Origin: Lomentospora prolificans
Taxonomy: Eukaryota > Ascomycota > Sordariomycetes > Microascales > Microascaceae
Length of the DNA: 64,000 nucleotides
Assembly: GCA_029532625.1 (NCBI GenBank)
Contig: JARFXM010000004.1
Location: 3,844,001-3,908,000, forward strand
Direction of reading: 5' to 3'
The translations under genes and the position numbers were made by a program. How positions within the stretch are numbered: the first letter of the stretch is position 1; every line of letters starts with the position of its first letter. This document shows, in pieces, positions 30,507-42,603 of this stretch. Below the pieces are notes generated by a model, which made no database searches, was not told where the DNA came from, and saw only the letters and a program-made list of their open reading frames with translations.

Positions 30507-33445
30507 ATGAACTTCGAAGGGTTTTCCTACGGCTACGACTTTGAGGAGGACAACAACCAAAGTACACGTACGTGTCCAACTTAACCTGAATGCTTCCTTC
30601 CCCAAGGGCCTCCCTCGTCATCATCCATCCTCCAGTCAACTGCCTTGCATCCAGTAATATACTGTTTGCCCTATTCATCTACCCCTGCTCGTCTGCCATG
30701 CACCTTGCTGCCAACGCACCGGCACACCCTTCCGCACTTAATACCACCTTGGTTGGCCCCTTCCGCCAGCTGCCTGTTAATTATTTGTATCTTGTGTTCC
30801 TCGCTTACTCTGTTTTTCTTTGATCTTGAATTCCAGGTCCCCAAGCGCCGCCAGCTTTTCCTCCACAATTCTGGACGGCCCCGACACCTTCTTCAGACCG
30901 CTCTTCTCTTTCCTCGGGATCTACAGCAACTGCCATTCCGTACCATGGTTTAAGCCCTGATCACTTCTATCCCGATACTCCTCCGCCGCCTGCCGCGCAA
31001 CTTGCAACTCCCCAGCCGCCTGCCGAGCCCATAGCGCCCTGGGTGCCTTCACCGCCAGAAAACTTTTCTCCTCCCACTTTGTACGCGACAGACCGACTAC
31101 TAGTCCCGGAAACAGTACGGACACCTCCCGCGGCCCGTCAACGACGGTCGCGTAACCCTCATCCACCAACTGTGCGATTCGACGAAGCTCAACTCGCAAT
31201 GGCTGAGGCCGAGAACGCAGACAGGCCCAGGATGGCCAGGCAAGAAATCTCTCAAGGCGGCGGACAGGTGACGCCCGGGATTGATGACACGCCATTTATC
31301 CAATATGCGTTGGAGGCGTTGACAAGAGAGGACGGATTGCCTCTTTCTACAAGTCTCTCTTCCACCGGCGGTTCATTCACCGGCCCGGACCCAATAGTCG
31401 CAGCTCAATTGAGAGCTGCCGCCGCTCCACCGACCGTGGTCCCCGTGGCTGCCCGTTATTCTCAACAACCGACGACCGCCCGCCGGAGTCAACACCTCGA
31501 ACCCGCGGCCGTCATCACGCGCAATCAACCAACGCACGGTGGTGTTGACGATAACACGCCATCGTTTTCGTCGACGAGTACCGCGAGTGCCCCCGCTTAC
31601 ATGAAAGCGCGGTCCAATTTGTACGGGGCTCACAAGCGGATCGCCGTTCCCCATTCCGATGTTGGTCCCGGAACTCGGTACGGCAACAGATCCGCCGCCT
31701 TGACCTCCCTGCCAACCATTCTTCGACTCCCTTCATTCATACTCCTTACGACCTTGTGCCTTTTCATGATTGTGGCGCTTATTCTGTCCGCCGCGTACTC
31801 CAAACAGCATGATGGTTTATTAGCGTATCCGGGAACAACAAACAGCGGCCATTACTTTTTGTTTCGCATCTTGCCACAGCTTGTCGGCGCTCTAATTCTG
31901 CTTTACGCCCAGGTCATGATTATCACCACCCTCCGTATTCTGCCTTTTGAGCGCATGTCTCGCGACGACCCTCTAGAACGACATGGCGCAATTTTCCAGC
32001 GCTTATACCCAAAGTCTTTCCTCTGGCCCCATCTCGTCGGGCCCATGCCGATCAAGGTCTGCATATTTGTTACATGGCTACTGAATTTCACCGTGCCGCT
32101 TTTGTCCACGCTGTTTGGCATTATTTACCTAGAGGGGGAGTGGATCTGGGCCACCGTCCAGGGCGTTGCCTGGACTCTGGTGGTATTTTACATCTTTTAC
32201 CTCGTCGCCCTTGGTCTTCTGGCCTGGTTCTGGTTCGGCCGGGTGACCGGTATGATTTGGGATATACGCTCAATTGCCGACATGGTTCCCATGCTGCACT
32301 ACTCGAATGTGAACCACACCTATTACGGCACCCAGGGAACAGTCACGCGTGATCAGCTGGAGTTTAAGCTGCGTGAGCGGGCCATCGATAGGCTCGGATA
32401 TTGGCAATTCGAAAGGCCCAGCACCACTGCCGAAGAAGACCAGGGAGGTTTCCTATGGTGGGGGATTGGAGCCGCCCAGGAGCATGGAAACATCGATGAC
32501 TACTTGTCCGAAAAGAAGAAGGCCAAGTTCTATAGGGCGGACGCCGAATCCGCCCACTCGAGCCTCACCCAGATTCCGAGGGCTCTGACGCCAGAGGCCC
32601 GCTATCGATACCTCCCGTGGTGTCTGCGCAATGTTCAGATGCTTGCCTTTGTCATCCTGGGCGTCATCATCTTGGTGGTGCTCTTGGTTCTTTCGTTCCA
32701 CCCCAGCACGAGACTAACGCAAGGCTTCTGGCCCAGGCTGCCCGCGCGCCCCGATAGGAATGCATTCTCGCCCGCCAATTTCTTGTACAGCTTCATTCCG
32801 TCACTTCTGGGTCTGATCCTCTTCTTGCTGTTCCAATCCTTGGATATGTCGTTCCGACCATTGGTTCCGTGGGCTGAGCTGTCCAATCCGGAAGGTTCTC
32901 CCGCCGCCAAATCCATGCTAGTCGACTATGCCGCTTGCCTGCCGCTGCAGACCACATTCAAAGCCCTTGGGAACGGACACTACCGCATGGCGCTTATCTC
33001 ATTCCTCTCTACCATCCTCATCTTCCTGCCCATTCTTGGTGGTGGATTGTTCATGGCACTTACCGTGAGCGGTACGTCGGACGTTCGCATGTTCCCGAGC
33101 ATACCAGTCTTTGGTGTCACCCTCGCGCTTCTTGGGCTCTTGGTCTGCGGGCTCGCTGCGATGCTTCCAGCACGCGGCGCCTATCGCATGCCCCATGCAG
33201 TAACCTCCCTTGCGGAGATCTTTACCTTTATCACAAACGAGGACATCACTGAGGATGCTGCCTTCCGATTCCCGAGGAGCAAGACAGACCTCCTCGGCAG
33301 ACTTGGGGTTGGGAGGGAGATGGATGAGCAATCGCGGTGGCACTTTGGTACCTCGCCTGGAAGGGATGAGACCTTGGGGGTGCGGCGGCTCCGGAAGTTT
33401 ACAGAGAAAAGACCCACGACGAGGAGGGGACAAAGCATCGTTTGA
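30507..33445 (+). CDS. DUF3433 polytopic membrane protein
   Basis: Two exons, 30507-30567 and 30837-33445 (donor GTACGT, acceptor CAG), give 889 aa starting MNFEGFSYGYDFEEDNN. Residues 1-315 are a Pro/Ser/Thr-rich cytosolic or disordered region. About eight transmembrane helices follow between roughly 318 and 800, as two groups of four separated by a hydrophilic loop (about 430-590) with YRYLPWCLRN at its end. The repeated feature of the family, a helix followed by TLRILPFERMSRDD in the first half and by DMSFRPLVPWAELSNPEG in the second, is clear. The C-terminal 80 residues are basic. Proteins of this family are, from memory, often mislabelled as SAICAR synthetase in fungal databases; this one has none of that enzyme's motifs and the true enzyme is at 53431-54351. 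Transport or cell-surface roles are unproven. Confidence 0.9.
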
Positions 33446-33896
33446 GAATTTTTTTCTGAAGAGGAAAAAGAAAGAAAAGAAAAAGCAAAATAAGAAGACA
33501 GAGGATGGCGTGACATGGAGAAGAAGAAAGAAAGAAAGAGTGAATGAGGATCGAGATGAGAACGAAGCTATGAGACAATGAAACTCATGAGAACACGGGA
33601 CGTGGAAACGATCCTTGATAAGATTACGTGTAGCGATTTTTGATATGCATCAGGTTGGGCGTTCTTACGGATATCGGGACTGGGGGCTTCTTCTATTCAT
33701 TGCTTATGGGAGAGTTGGATTTGGTTTGTTGCAGGAATTGCATGATATTTTTGTTGATAGATATTCATTTTTGATGAGCAGTTCATGAGTATGGTCACAC
33801 GGAACTAATGCAGAATTGATAATATGAAGCAATGAAGCCACCATGTCATGGTGATTGGTAGCCGAAGACAGTTTCGTGCACCCTCTTTTCTTTGAA

Positions 33897-33941
33897 AGTG
33901 TCAACCCATCTAGTGTCAACCCATCTAGTGTCAACCCATCT
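33897..33941 (+). repeat. 15-bp tandem repeat, three perfect copies
   Basis: Unit AGTGTCAACCCATCT, three identical copies with no mismatch, so recently expanded. Confidence 0.97.
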
Positions 33942-34169
33942 ACATCACTATCAAGCTCTTAAGGGCGGAGGAGGGTAGGTATCCTGAACAGGAGGCCGGC
34001 GAGCGAGAGCCACATATCCGGATGAGGGCGCATAAGTGCGATCTCAGTTCGCGGGCGCAGGCGGCATGTCTATCCTCGCCGGCCTGGCTCCTACGCACGG
34101 GTCTGTCTATTCCAAGCACGGTGGCCAAGTGTCGTTGTTCTCTGCTTTTCGGGGAGAACATGAGAAGGG

Positions 34170-34188
34170 AAAAAAAAAAAAAAAAAAA
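34170..34188 (+). repeat. A19 homopolymer
   Basis: Nineteen A, followed by a GA-rich stretch. Confidence 0.95.
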
Positions 34189-34225
34189 GAAAGGAAAGAA
34201 GGCGCATTTGCAAATGATGCCTGTC

Positions 34226-34248
34226 GTGTGTGTGTGTGTGTGTGTGTG
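34226..34248 (+). repeat. GT dinucleotide microsatellite
   Basis: Twenty-three bases of uninterrupted GT. Confidence 0.97.
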
Positions 34249-34289
34249 CCGGCGCCACGTCGTCTCATCCTAAATGAATGGTGGTTTGG

Positions 34290-34324
34290 CCCCGTCCCCG
34301 GCCCCGTCCCCGTCCCCGTCCCCA
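34290..34324 (+). repeat. CCCCGT hexanucleotide minisatellite
   Basis: About five units of CCCCGT with one CCCCGG variant. Confidence 0.95.
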
Positions 34325-34473
34325 TCGGGAACCCATTGGCTCTGCCGGCTTTTGCTTCTTTGGGTTTTGCTTGCTTCTTCGGGAGGGGTTGAGTGAGACT
34401 TGAGCTACTGTCAGTCCTGACGGGACATTCCGGCCGACGAATCGCTGCATGTCTGGGAGACCCTACGTCTCTC

Positions 34474-34496
34474 TTTTTTTTTTTTTTTTTTTTTTT
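34474..34496 (+). repeat. T23 homopolymer
   Basis: Twenty-three T followed by CCTT repeats. Confidence 0.95.
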
Positions 34497-35702
34497 CCTT
34501 CCTTCCTTCTTCTTCTCGCCGGTCCCTGTTCTGCTAGCGAGTTCCGACTTACAGACGGATGGGGGGGGGGCGAGAGGGCGCGCTAGTATACGAGAGGGTC
34601 AGCTCTACTGGCAGAGAGGCGAATGGAGCAAGATGCTCGGATCACGAAATCCGACGGGTCATATTTGGGGGGCCGCGGGCTGCGAACGGGAAAAAGCCCA
34701 CGATATGACCAGCCGAGGAAAGGAAAGGGACTCGGGATGGGCAGCCGCAGCCAAGGGGCGAGCGCGGAGGCCGAAAGCCCAGCCTGTGTGGAACTTGAAG
34801 AGGATATTACGCAACGGAAAAAAAATAATGGAGGATTCCGTGACAGCGATACGATAACAAAGGGAACACGAGGGTTTCTACTAGTAGCAAGTCGGAGTAA
34901 AAGTGAACGATCGGCTCGAAGGGAGGAGACTCGCGCTGGAGACTAGACTCAGAGAACTGGTCCCATGCTGAAATTCTCTGTTTTCTTTTTCCTTTCCTTT
35001 TTTCCTCCTGTTGTCATCCCCCATCTTGATGGCCCTCGCCAATTCTTCCCCTCTTTTCGGCAAGGAGCTAAGAACTTTTTATCACATGCTGCCCTTTTCG
35101 GCGAAAAGCCGCCGTCGTGGTTCCAGCCGTAGCCGTAGTCTGATGGATCCAGGTTAGAATCGAAGCCGGCCTTTGCCTTTGTGTTACTGCACAATGCGTT
35201 GGTCTCTTTGTGTCAAGAGGAGACACGCGTGCATGACAGGACGAGGTTTCTCATCTCTAGTTTGCACTTGTCTGAGGTTGTATGCAGGTATCTCCCTGCT
35301 GGAACTCTTGGGATGGATTTTGGCAGGGCATCCTGGCCATTGATCGTGTGTCTTGGGAGTAAAAAGCAACGGTTTGGTCTCAGAGGCTTTACCAGACACG
35401 GATGTAGTGCAAGCCCACACCAAGGAATCCCTCGTCCGAACCGAGTTTTATGACTGACGTTTGTTCAGCCTGGCGAGCAGGGATCAACCGATAGCCAGCA
35501 ACGGCTGGAGCGGGGGCAAGTCGCTGGCTGGCTGGCTCTCCCCATCCCCCCGGGCAGGGAGGCTTCCCCCTGTGAGGATCTTCACCGTCGCGCATGGTTT
35601 TCGGGTGCTTTTCTCAACAACGAACCAACGACCCCATTCTTGCATCGTCATCGCATGCCACTAGTCGATCTCAAGACGCCCGTTGGAAATCCAGTTTGCA
35701 GG

Positions 35703-35722
35703 CCCCCCCCCCCCCCCCCCCC
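35703..35722 (+). repeat. C20 homopolymer
   Basis: Twenty C directly followed by GGGG. Runs of this length are prone to assembly error and to G-quadruplex or i-motif formation. Confidence 0.95.
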
Positions 35723-35740
35723 GGGGAACTAGAGGAGAGG

Positions 35741-35847
35741 GAGAGAATCCCAGATCTGAGTCGCATGGCATGACCATGACCAGAATGTTGGGAGAGAATC
35801 CCAGATTCGAGTCAGTCGCGTGGCATGACCACGGCCAGAATGTTGGG
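35741..35847 (+). repeat. Diverged 51/55-bp tandem duplication
   Basis: Two copies beginning GAGAGAATCCCAGAT and ending CCAGAATGTTGGG, at 35741-35791 and 35792-35846. The second has a 4-bp insertion and a few substitutions, mostly transitions. Confidence 0.9.
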
Positions 35848-36080
35848 CTAAATCGGGGGAAAGGGACGAGTTTCTTTTGCGGTTTTTCTTTCTTTTCTTT
35901 TTTTTTTCTTCTTCGGGTTTAACGGGGTTCAAACAGGGCTTTTTTGGCCCAATCCCGGCAGAAAAATGCACCATGATGGACCTGGTATACCTTGCTATGT
36001 ACGCCGTGCATTAAATCTTACTCGGCTCCCGAGGGGCCTGAATCATCGAGGCTGGCCCTCAAACCACATTGACGGTAGAA

Positions 36081-36120
36081 CGAGAGAGAGAGTGAGAGAC
36101 AGAGTGTGAGAGAGAGAGAA
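36081..36120 (+). repeat. GA-rich imperfect microsatellite
   Basis: Forty bases of mostly GA dinucleotides with GTGAGA interruptions. Confidence 0.85.
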
Positions 36121-37827
36121 GGGGAAGGGGGCCATCCACACTGCAGCCAGCTTAACAACGCCGCTCCTACTAAAAGTACCGGTCTAGGTTATATGCAGGA
36201 GGTCCAGGTCCCAGGCGCAAGCTCGGTTTCCTGCCAGAGCACATTACTATTAGTGCCTGCAGGATACAGGACAGAGAGCTCCGGGCCCCTGCCGGCAAGC
36301 GAGTTTGGGCCCCGTAGGCTGATGGTTGGACCCTCTTTTCGCTCCTTCCCCCCTAAAACCTGCCTCTTAGCGACGGCGACGGCCAGGCCGGCGACGGCGA
36401 GTGGTTCCCAGCCAGATCGGAGATACTTGTCGAGAAGGCGCGCGGGGGCCACTATTCCTGCTACTGCTTTTTTTTTGGTACGTGCTGTTCGCGTTTGATG
36501 TATGTACTCGACCACCCCACAAAGAAATGGGTGAGCGAATGAGAAAAAAAAAAATCGGCAGCTCTGGAGGGAGAGGGTCGCGCAAAGAAGAGGGCAGTGA
36601 CGAACCACTCACCACTCAACCACCTACTTTCTCCCGGCCGGCACAAGGGAAAAACGGTCGGGTGCCGTCGAGGTGGAACGCTTCAGGACCCAGCAGATGG
36701 ACTGCCGAGGAGCCAGCAGTGGGGAACAGGAGCAATTGGGATTGGGATTGACAGTTGAGGTCAGCTCGAGTTCGAAAAATGGAGACGTCACTTTCATCCA
36801 GAGCCCTCTTCCTCGGCTCCGCCGAGCTACCGTACAGAGTAAAGGGTAACTTAGAGGCACGCAATTCTGGAACAGATGGTAATAATTTGATTTTGAACAG
36901 TCTTGTTGTTTTGAACTATCTTGAACAAGTAGGAAAAATAACTTTTTTGATCTTCGGCTTGATCGTGAGTGAATGTGTAAAAATAGCAGAATAGTTGAAG
37001 GACCGGATGGATGAGACCAAGTTCTCCTTCTCCCATTTTCAGCGCCCCAACTGCCAGGCTCGTTTTGGGGGTTGTCGTCCGTTGCCGTCTAATTGTGTAA
37101 TCGAATGCACCCTGATTTCCTAGATTTGTTCCCAGTTCGTTCTGTCGTAGCCGTAATAATTCCCCAGCGTAAAGGTACATTGAATAGAAGCTCTGAGCTT
37201 CGTTCGTCATCATCAACGATAGTCTAAATCCACACCCGCCCGTTTTTCGTTGGCTTAGGTTCTCTTGCCATTCTCGCCGTGTCGTATATCTGCGCCGCTC
37301 CTCTCAACCCCCAATAAGAAAACATCGTAAGTCGAAAAGAGAGGGTCAAGTATAACACAACTTGACCCTAAGCATAAAAAAAACACAAGGAAAAAAGTCT
37401 TTCAATCATAAAAAGAACATGAAGGAAATCCCGATTGGGCAAAGCATATTCATGAGGCAGCAGCAGGCCAGTAGTGAGGGAACATCGGCCCAGGGGGTAC
37501 CATGTTAGTGGGTTGCTTAGCGCCAGAAACATAACGCGCTAGGCCTGGAGTGCCGAAAACAGCGCAACCCCCCACTAAAACGCGGTTCCCCCCCACTCAG
37601 CCAAACCACTGTGGTTTTGTGGGCGTTGGGTGGTTGATCAATGCCGCGCTGCTTACCCCCGAGTTTCGCTCAGAGGTCCTTTGAAATGTGGCGTAGCGTC
37701 GTATTCAAGATCCATGGATGTGTGTAGTGTAGATGTTTTTTGAGGGCCACTCTTCCACTGTGTCGGTTATCATCCAGCCCCCGCCATTATGCAGGTGGAA
37801 GTCGAGCCCACTCCACCTCAAGGCGTC

Positions 37828-37845
37828 TTTTTTTTTTTTTTTTTT
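37828..37845 (+). repeat. T18 homopolymer
   Basis: Eighteen T starting 35 bp below the stop codon of the next gene, in its 3' flank. Confidence 0.95.
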
Positions 37846-37862
37846 CTCTTTTTGCTTTTCGT

Positions 37863-39240
37863 TCATGATTTGCTCATCCTGAGCATTCGGGAGAAGACGT
37901 CCCTCTTCTTGGTACCCCCCCCGGAAGACGTCGCGCCCGTAGAACTAAGCCCAGAAGCGCTAGTCGTAACAGCCGGAACCTCTCCTTCGGTCCCCGCCCT
38001 AGCCCTCCTGAGTTGTGCAGCCGCGAACTCGCTTCCCTTGGCACTTCGCCTCGTCTCACTGGCCGTGCGCCGGTGAGCGTGGAGCTTCCCGACAATTCGG
38101 GCCTTGAGCCCTTGGCTTGCCCCCGACGATCCCCCCGTGGCGTCATCCTCGTCGTCAGACTCTTCGAAGAAAGAGCTGGGCTGCGAGTCTTGTTGATAAA
38201 AGGGAGGGATCGGCGGAAGGGGCCTATTAAGCCACGAGGGAAGGTGGCACGTCGAGGCCGAGGGAGAGGCCGCAGCGGAAGAAACAGTGGACGAAGTAAA
38301 AGTGGCGGTCATAGGAGTCGTGGGGAGGGGGGGTTGCAGAGGCCGATTTGGCCTTGGGTGGGGGCAGCCTGGACTTGGGCGACAGGGGGATGTCGAGATC
38401 GACAGACGGTGTGGACGGCTTGTGATACGAGGTTGAGGGGCGCTCCTGTACCGTCGTCGTCTTGTAAAGCGGAAGAGGGGCAGGCTTCCTCTTGACGGGC
38501 TTGCGGCTGGCCGCCGTGTAAGGGGATGTGGGAGGGGATACTGTAGGCACGGGTGGGACATTGTGGAGGGCTGAAGCTGTCGAGTCCCTGGCCAGGTTCG
38601 TGGTGGACGCAGAGGTAGACAGGCGAGGGCATGGGACGAGCGATGTCGTCCTTTGGGGTACCTGGAGGGGTCGCGGGAAGAGAGAGTAGCTGGTGACAGA
38701 TCGTAGACGCGGCCTCTCTGGCTGGCGCTCCCGCACAGTCCATGACTGGCCGTCCCTCCACAGCCGCGGGCTATCTGGCTGCTCCTCCTTGTCCTCGCAG
38801 AACACGGCCGAAGGGCAAGGTGAGCGCTTGATGGTAGGTTGTCGTCCCCTAAGACAGAATGTAATGGTTGAGTCGTCGTCTTTGGCGCTGCAAAGGGAAT
38901 GCCCATCGTCAGGAGCCTCGTGCTCCTGTCCCCTCCGGCGCTCCTCCTCTTCGGGGCCTTGTACGCGGCCGGTCCAGAAAGAGTCCCATAGCTCAGTCGT
39001 CGAGGCGTGGTACTGGTAGTCGTCGTCCAGGGAAGAGACCGAGTCGGCCTGGTCATCCACCAGCTCGGGTGCTGAGTCGTCCGAGAGCAGGGAAGTGAAG
39101 CTCTCATTCAACGGCAGCGGGACCGGGGGCTCCAAAGGGAAACTCTCTGGTAGGGTCGAGGTTTTGCTCAGCATCGTCATGTCACTAACCTCACTCGACA
39201 AGCTGGCATTGTTGCCGGCGTCGTAGGCGAGTGGCTCCAT
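37863..39240 (-). CDS. Ser/Pro-rich orphan, frame broken at a G7 run
   Basis: The N-terminal frame runs from the ATG at 39240 (MEPLAYDAGNNASLSSEVSD) through about residue 302. The C-terminal frame, shifted by one base, runs to the stop at 37863 and ends KKRDVFSRMLRMSKS. The two overlap around the plus-strand G7 run at 38327-38333, and removing one base there would give a continuous protein of about 459 residues. I found no canonical intron that joins the frames. Before the break the protein is Ser/Thr/Pro-rich with an acidic block; after it comes a Pro-rich motif NRPLPPIPPF, an acidic FFEESDDEDD and a basic Ser-rich tail. An upstream open stretch (39488-39370, MDNQIIYLSPRSLHTRSG) may be a first exon, but the only good donor is out of phase. 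Family not recognised. A base-call error is more likely than a pseudogene, because both halves keep coding character. Confidence 0.65.
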
Positions 39241-40600
39241 AGTTGCAGGAGGAAAGGCTCGAGCACCTTATTAGTCGGTCCTGAGCTCCAACGATGGTTT
39301 TTGCTTTGGTCGTTTGGACAAGGGTTAGAATTTAGAGGGAGATTATGTTTGCGGGGGAAATGAAGAAAAGAAAAAGAATACCCATAGGCAATATCTGAGA
39401 TTATGGGGCCGTTGGGAAATGGGTTGTCGTAGGGACCAGAGCGGGTGTGAAGGGATCGAGGACTTAGATATATTATTTGATTGTCCATCTTGCTTCAAGG
39501 TCTTAGTTCCCCTTGTGCTTGGGCTTTTTCTTGCTTGTGGAGACGCGCATCCCCGTTCCTCGAACAGAGAGGCTTAGTGGTTCCCAGGCAATAAGAAAAA
39601 AAAATGTTCCAGACGCGACTTGCATACACAAGTACGAGAAGGTCGGTACCATTATGACTGTAGATGCAATGGGGAGGAGAAAGCGACGCGCACAGTCTGA
39701 GATGGACCTTCCCACTCACGTCTCCGCTCCCTGTTCCTTCTGCCCTGGCGCAGGCAGGTACCTCCCTGAACCCACAAACGAGAGCTCTGGCGCGGTACCT
39801 GGCTACCCCCCATCATCGCAGATTATCGCTGCAGAGCAGGGGTCAAGAGTACATGACGCTAGCAAGCTCGCTCTGGATGCGAGTTGGATGGGAGCTTATG
39901 CTAAGACCAACAGCGCGGCACAGTCAGAGTTACGGCGAAATCCACGGCCCTACGCTAATTTATGACTGGGATGGGAGGCTCCAGTATTAGTCTAAACCCG
40001 AACCAGTTATGAACCTCTCTCCTTTGGCGACCCACCAGCAGCTCCAGTCCCTCTGCCCCAACGACCCAGAGACATTGACACGGATGGATGGAAAGGTGGA
40101 GCTACCGATAAGAGTTATGTCCAGACATGTTCATAATTTCTCAATATTTTCAGCGCGCGAGTCCAGCCAAACCCGTTATTGAGCGGCGCGAGGAGGACAA
40201 AGTGCAGGCAAAGGGACAGCATCGACGACTTCCTCTCCATAACCTCCTTGGGGGCTTGTAAGAGAGGGACCAACCACTAAATTGTGCTTGAGGAGTCAGC
40301 CCGAGGGACAGGGCTGGGGCTTGCAATGAACTAATAACCCTGGGCCTTGAACCGGAGACCATTCGGCGTACTACCCTACTCCACGGCTTCCCAGTCAGTA
40401 GTGAGCGAACACCCCGGTATGTCAATCCCTGGAGGGCCCAAAGTTCAGGGAAACCCGACCAGATTTCCGTGTGCCTTGCATGGGGTATCCCTCATACTAC
40501 TCCCATACCGGGCATCGGATGGTCTTCCGTGGCAGAGCTCCAGAAACGCACAGATGCAGATGCCATCCGTCTCTTTCCTCTTTTGCCCCCGCCCCCTCGC

Positions 40601-40616
40601 TTTTTTTTTTTTTTTT
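40601..40616 (+). repeat. T16 homopolymer
   Basis: Sixteen T after a CT/GC-rich stretch. Confidence 0.95.
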
Positions 40617-42570
40617 GGGCAGGTTCAGACCACTAGTGGCTCCATGCACGTCTGCGACGGCTGGCCGGCGCTTTCTTTTTCCTTTTCCTTCTTCTCCTTT
40701 CTTACTTTTACGCTTTACTTTTTAGGCCTTAGGCGAAAGAGGCAGTGGCAGTGGCAGGATGACGGAGGTGGAATATGAGGCGGCTTCGTTTGTGCAGTAC
40801 TGCACAACGTCAGAGGGTTTCGGCGAGCTCTCAGTTACAATGAAGCCGCTCCACTCTCCTTTCAACCCCATCGTCTCCAGCACCAGAATCGTAGTTAACC
40901 GCTCACGTTGCTCACTCTAATATCCCTCCTTCTCTCTGCGGCCCCGCGCGTCGTGTGTGATCATGGTTGCCATCTAGCCAGGCATACACAACTATCAACA
41001 AACAAGAGATCAATGCAAAACAGAGGATTGGGTTTTTGTTCGGTTTGTGTTCAATTTGTTTGTGCAAGTCCAGAGTAGAGGTTTTGGATATCCACATCAG
41101 GAGAAACACGCAGCAATCACAGGAAGACCTGTGTCCAAAATCTGTGTTAGCTTATGTGAGGATGGATAAAATACCTTGCACTTCATAGCATAATATGCTG
41201 GCTTTCTTTTCTTTTTTTTTTACTGCCATGGATTTCCGCCTCGCGCCCACTTTCTGTTCAATGATCCGTGGGTCCAAAAGCAATCTAACCCAGTTTGGTT
41301 CCTCTGGTATGCACCCATAGACGCTGTTCCCGAATGATAGTAATTAACAGAAACATCGCCGGCACGCTATCTATCCATGGATTGGACTCAATCATCGCTG
41401 GCCCACTACTGGCATTAGTGAAGATGATAGCTCAAACAAAACTGCACCAACGGCGCAGACACGAGCCCACACTTAACACGAAGCATCATGATCCCAAGCT
41501 TATCTGCGAATGACTCTCGATGGTTTTCCTCTTTTCCCAGCTGGATTTCAGATGCAAATAGGACCGACTGGGCTGAGACACACACGAAAAGAGGGCGGGC
41601 GCCTTCTTTTCTTTTTGACCATGCCTGCCCAGGGAGCAATCTGGAGAAAGAGAAGGGGGAGGGAGCGAATCGGGAGATGTGCAGATAAACAGCGATTAGC
41701 AAAAGCAAGCGGTTTCGAGACATGGACATTGCCGGCAGTCACTGCGATGCGATGGTGGGAGGTTACGGGTGGCTAACCAGACACTCCCCACTTGCTGAGA
41801 AGGGAATAGGAAAGCTGGCAAAGGTGACACCCGGTTCTGCATATTCTGCTGAAGAAAACAGGCTATCGCAAAACCGAGGGAGAAGAAGATCAAGAGTGAT
41901 ACGCATGGGCCAACGCCCCAGACAACAAACAGGGCTGTCTTATTTCTGGGGTAACTAGAGTGAGGGAGGCAAAACGGGTGGCTCGTAGTGAGCTGACAAA
42001 GTCCAGATCTGGGATTACCATATCCCTCCCGATGGCAAACCGCAGAGGTATTAGAGATTGAAGAACAACGAGTGCCAACCCGACCGTGATTGCGCAACGT
42101 CGCCTTCCTGATCAATACGAACATAACATCCTGACTCGGTACAGAAAGACATTAGAGGACATAGTCCTGGCGATGGAACCCGTCTGTGGAGATCAACCCC
42201 CAAGGCATGAGGTGCACGCTTTTCTCGCTCTGATGATATGGTGAAAGAGGCATGGCTGCTTCGACTCGGATCCCAACCGGAGGAAACCCCAAGTCCCGTC
42301 CCAGATGTGGTTATCAAGGTTCCCAAGTATCAACAACGGAGTGGCTTCCTTATTCTAACCCTACGAAAGAATCCCTCCCACAGCATGGGGCGGCGCTGTG
42401 GCGTCCTAAACTAAGATGAGAGACGCTTGATCCCATTCCACCGTCAACACCAAAAGTCCATATCCCTATCCCACAAGTCAACCCATTTGCGATTGATCTG
42501 GGGCCTCTATTCCAGGACTCATGCCTCATCTCGTGCATAGGTCTTTAATGACGGGCTCAGTTTCGTCGTT

Positions 42571-42572
<2 letters not shown>

Positions 42573-42603
<31 letters not shown>
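42573..42603 (+). repeat. T31 homopolymer
   Basis: Thirty-one T. On the minus strand this is an A31 tail-like tract, but I see no retroelement body next to it. Confidence 0.95.

Larger units (their letters stand above)
33446..37862. other. 4.4-kb intergenic region crowded with simple repeats
   Basis: No supported gene. It holds a 15-bp triplicate, A19, a GT tract, a GC-rich minisatellite, T23, C20, a diverged 51/55-bp tandem duplication and GA-rich sequence (separate entries). Frames of 100-154 codons on both strands have low-complexity translations created by these tracts. Confidence 0.55.

Noticed and set aside
36106..36608. Frames of 130 and 139 codons on opposite strands
   Set aside because: They overlap each other in repeat-rich DNA and neither resembles a protein.
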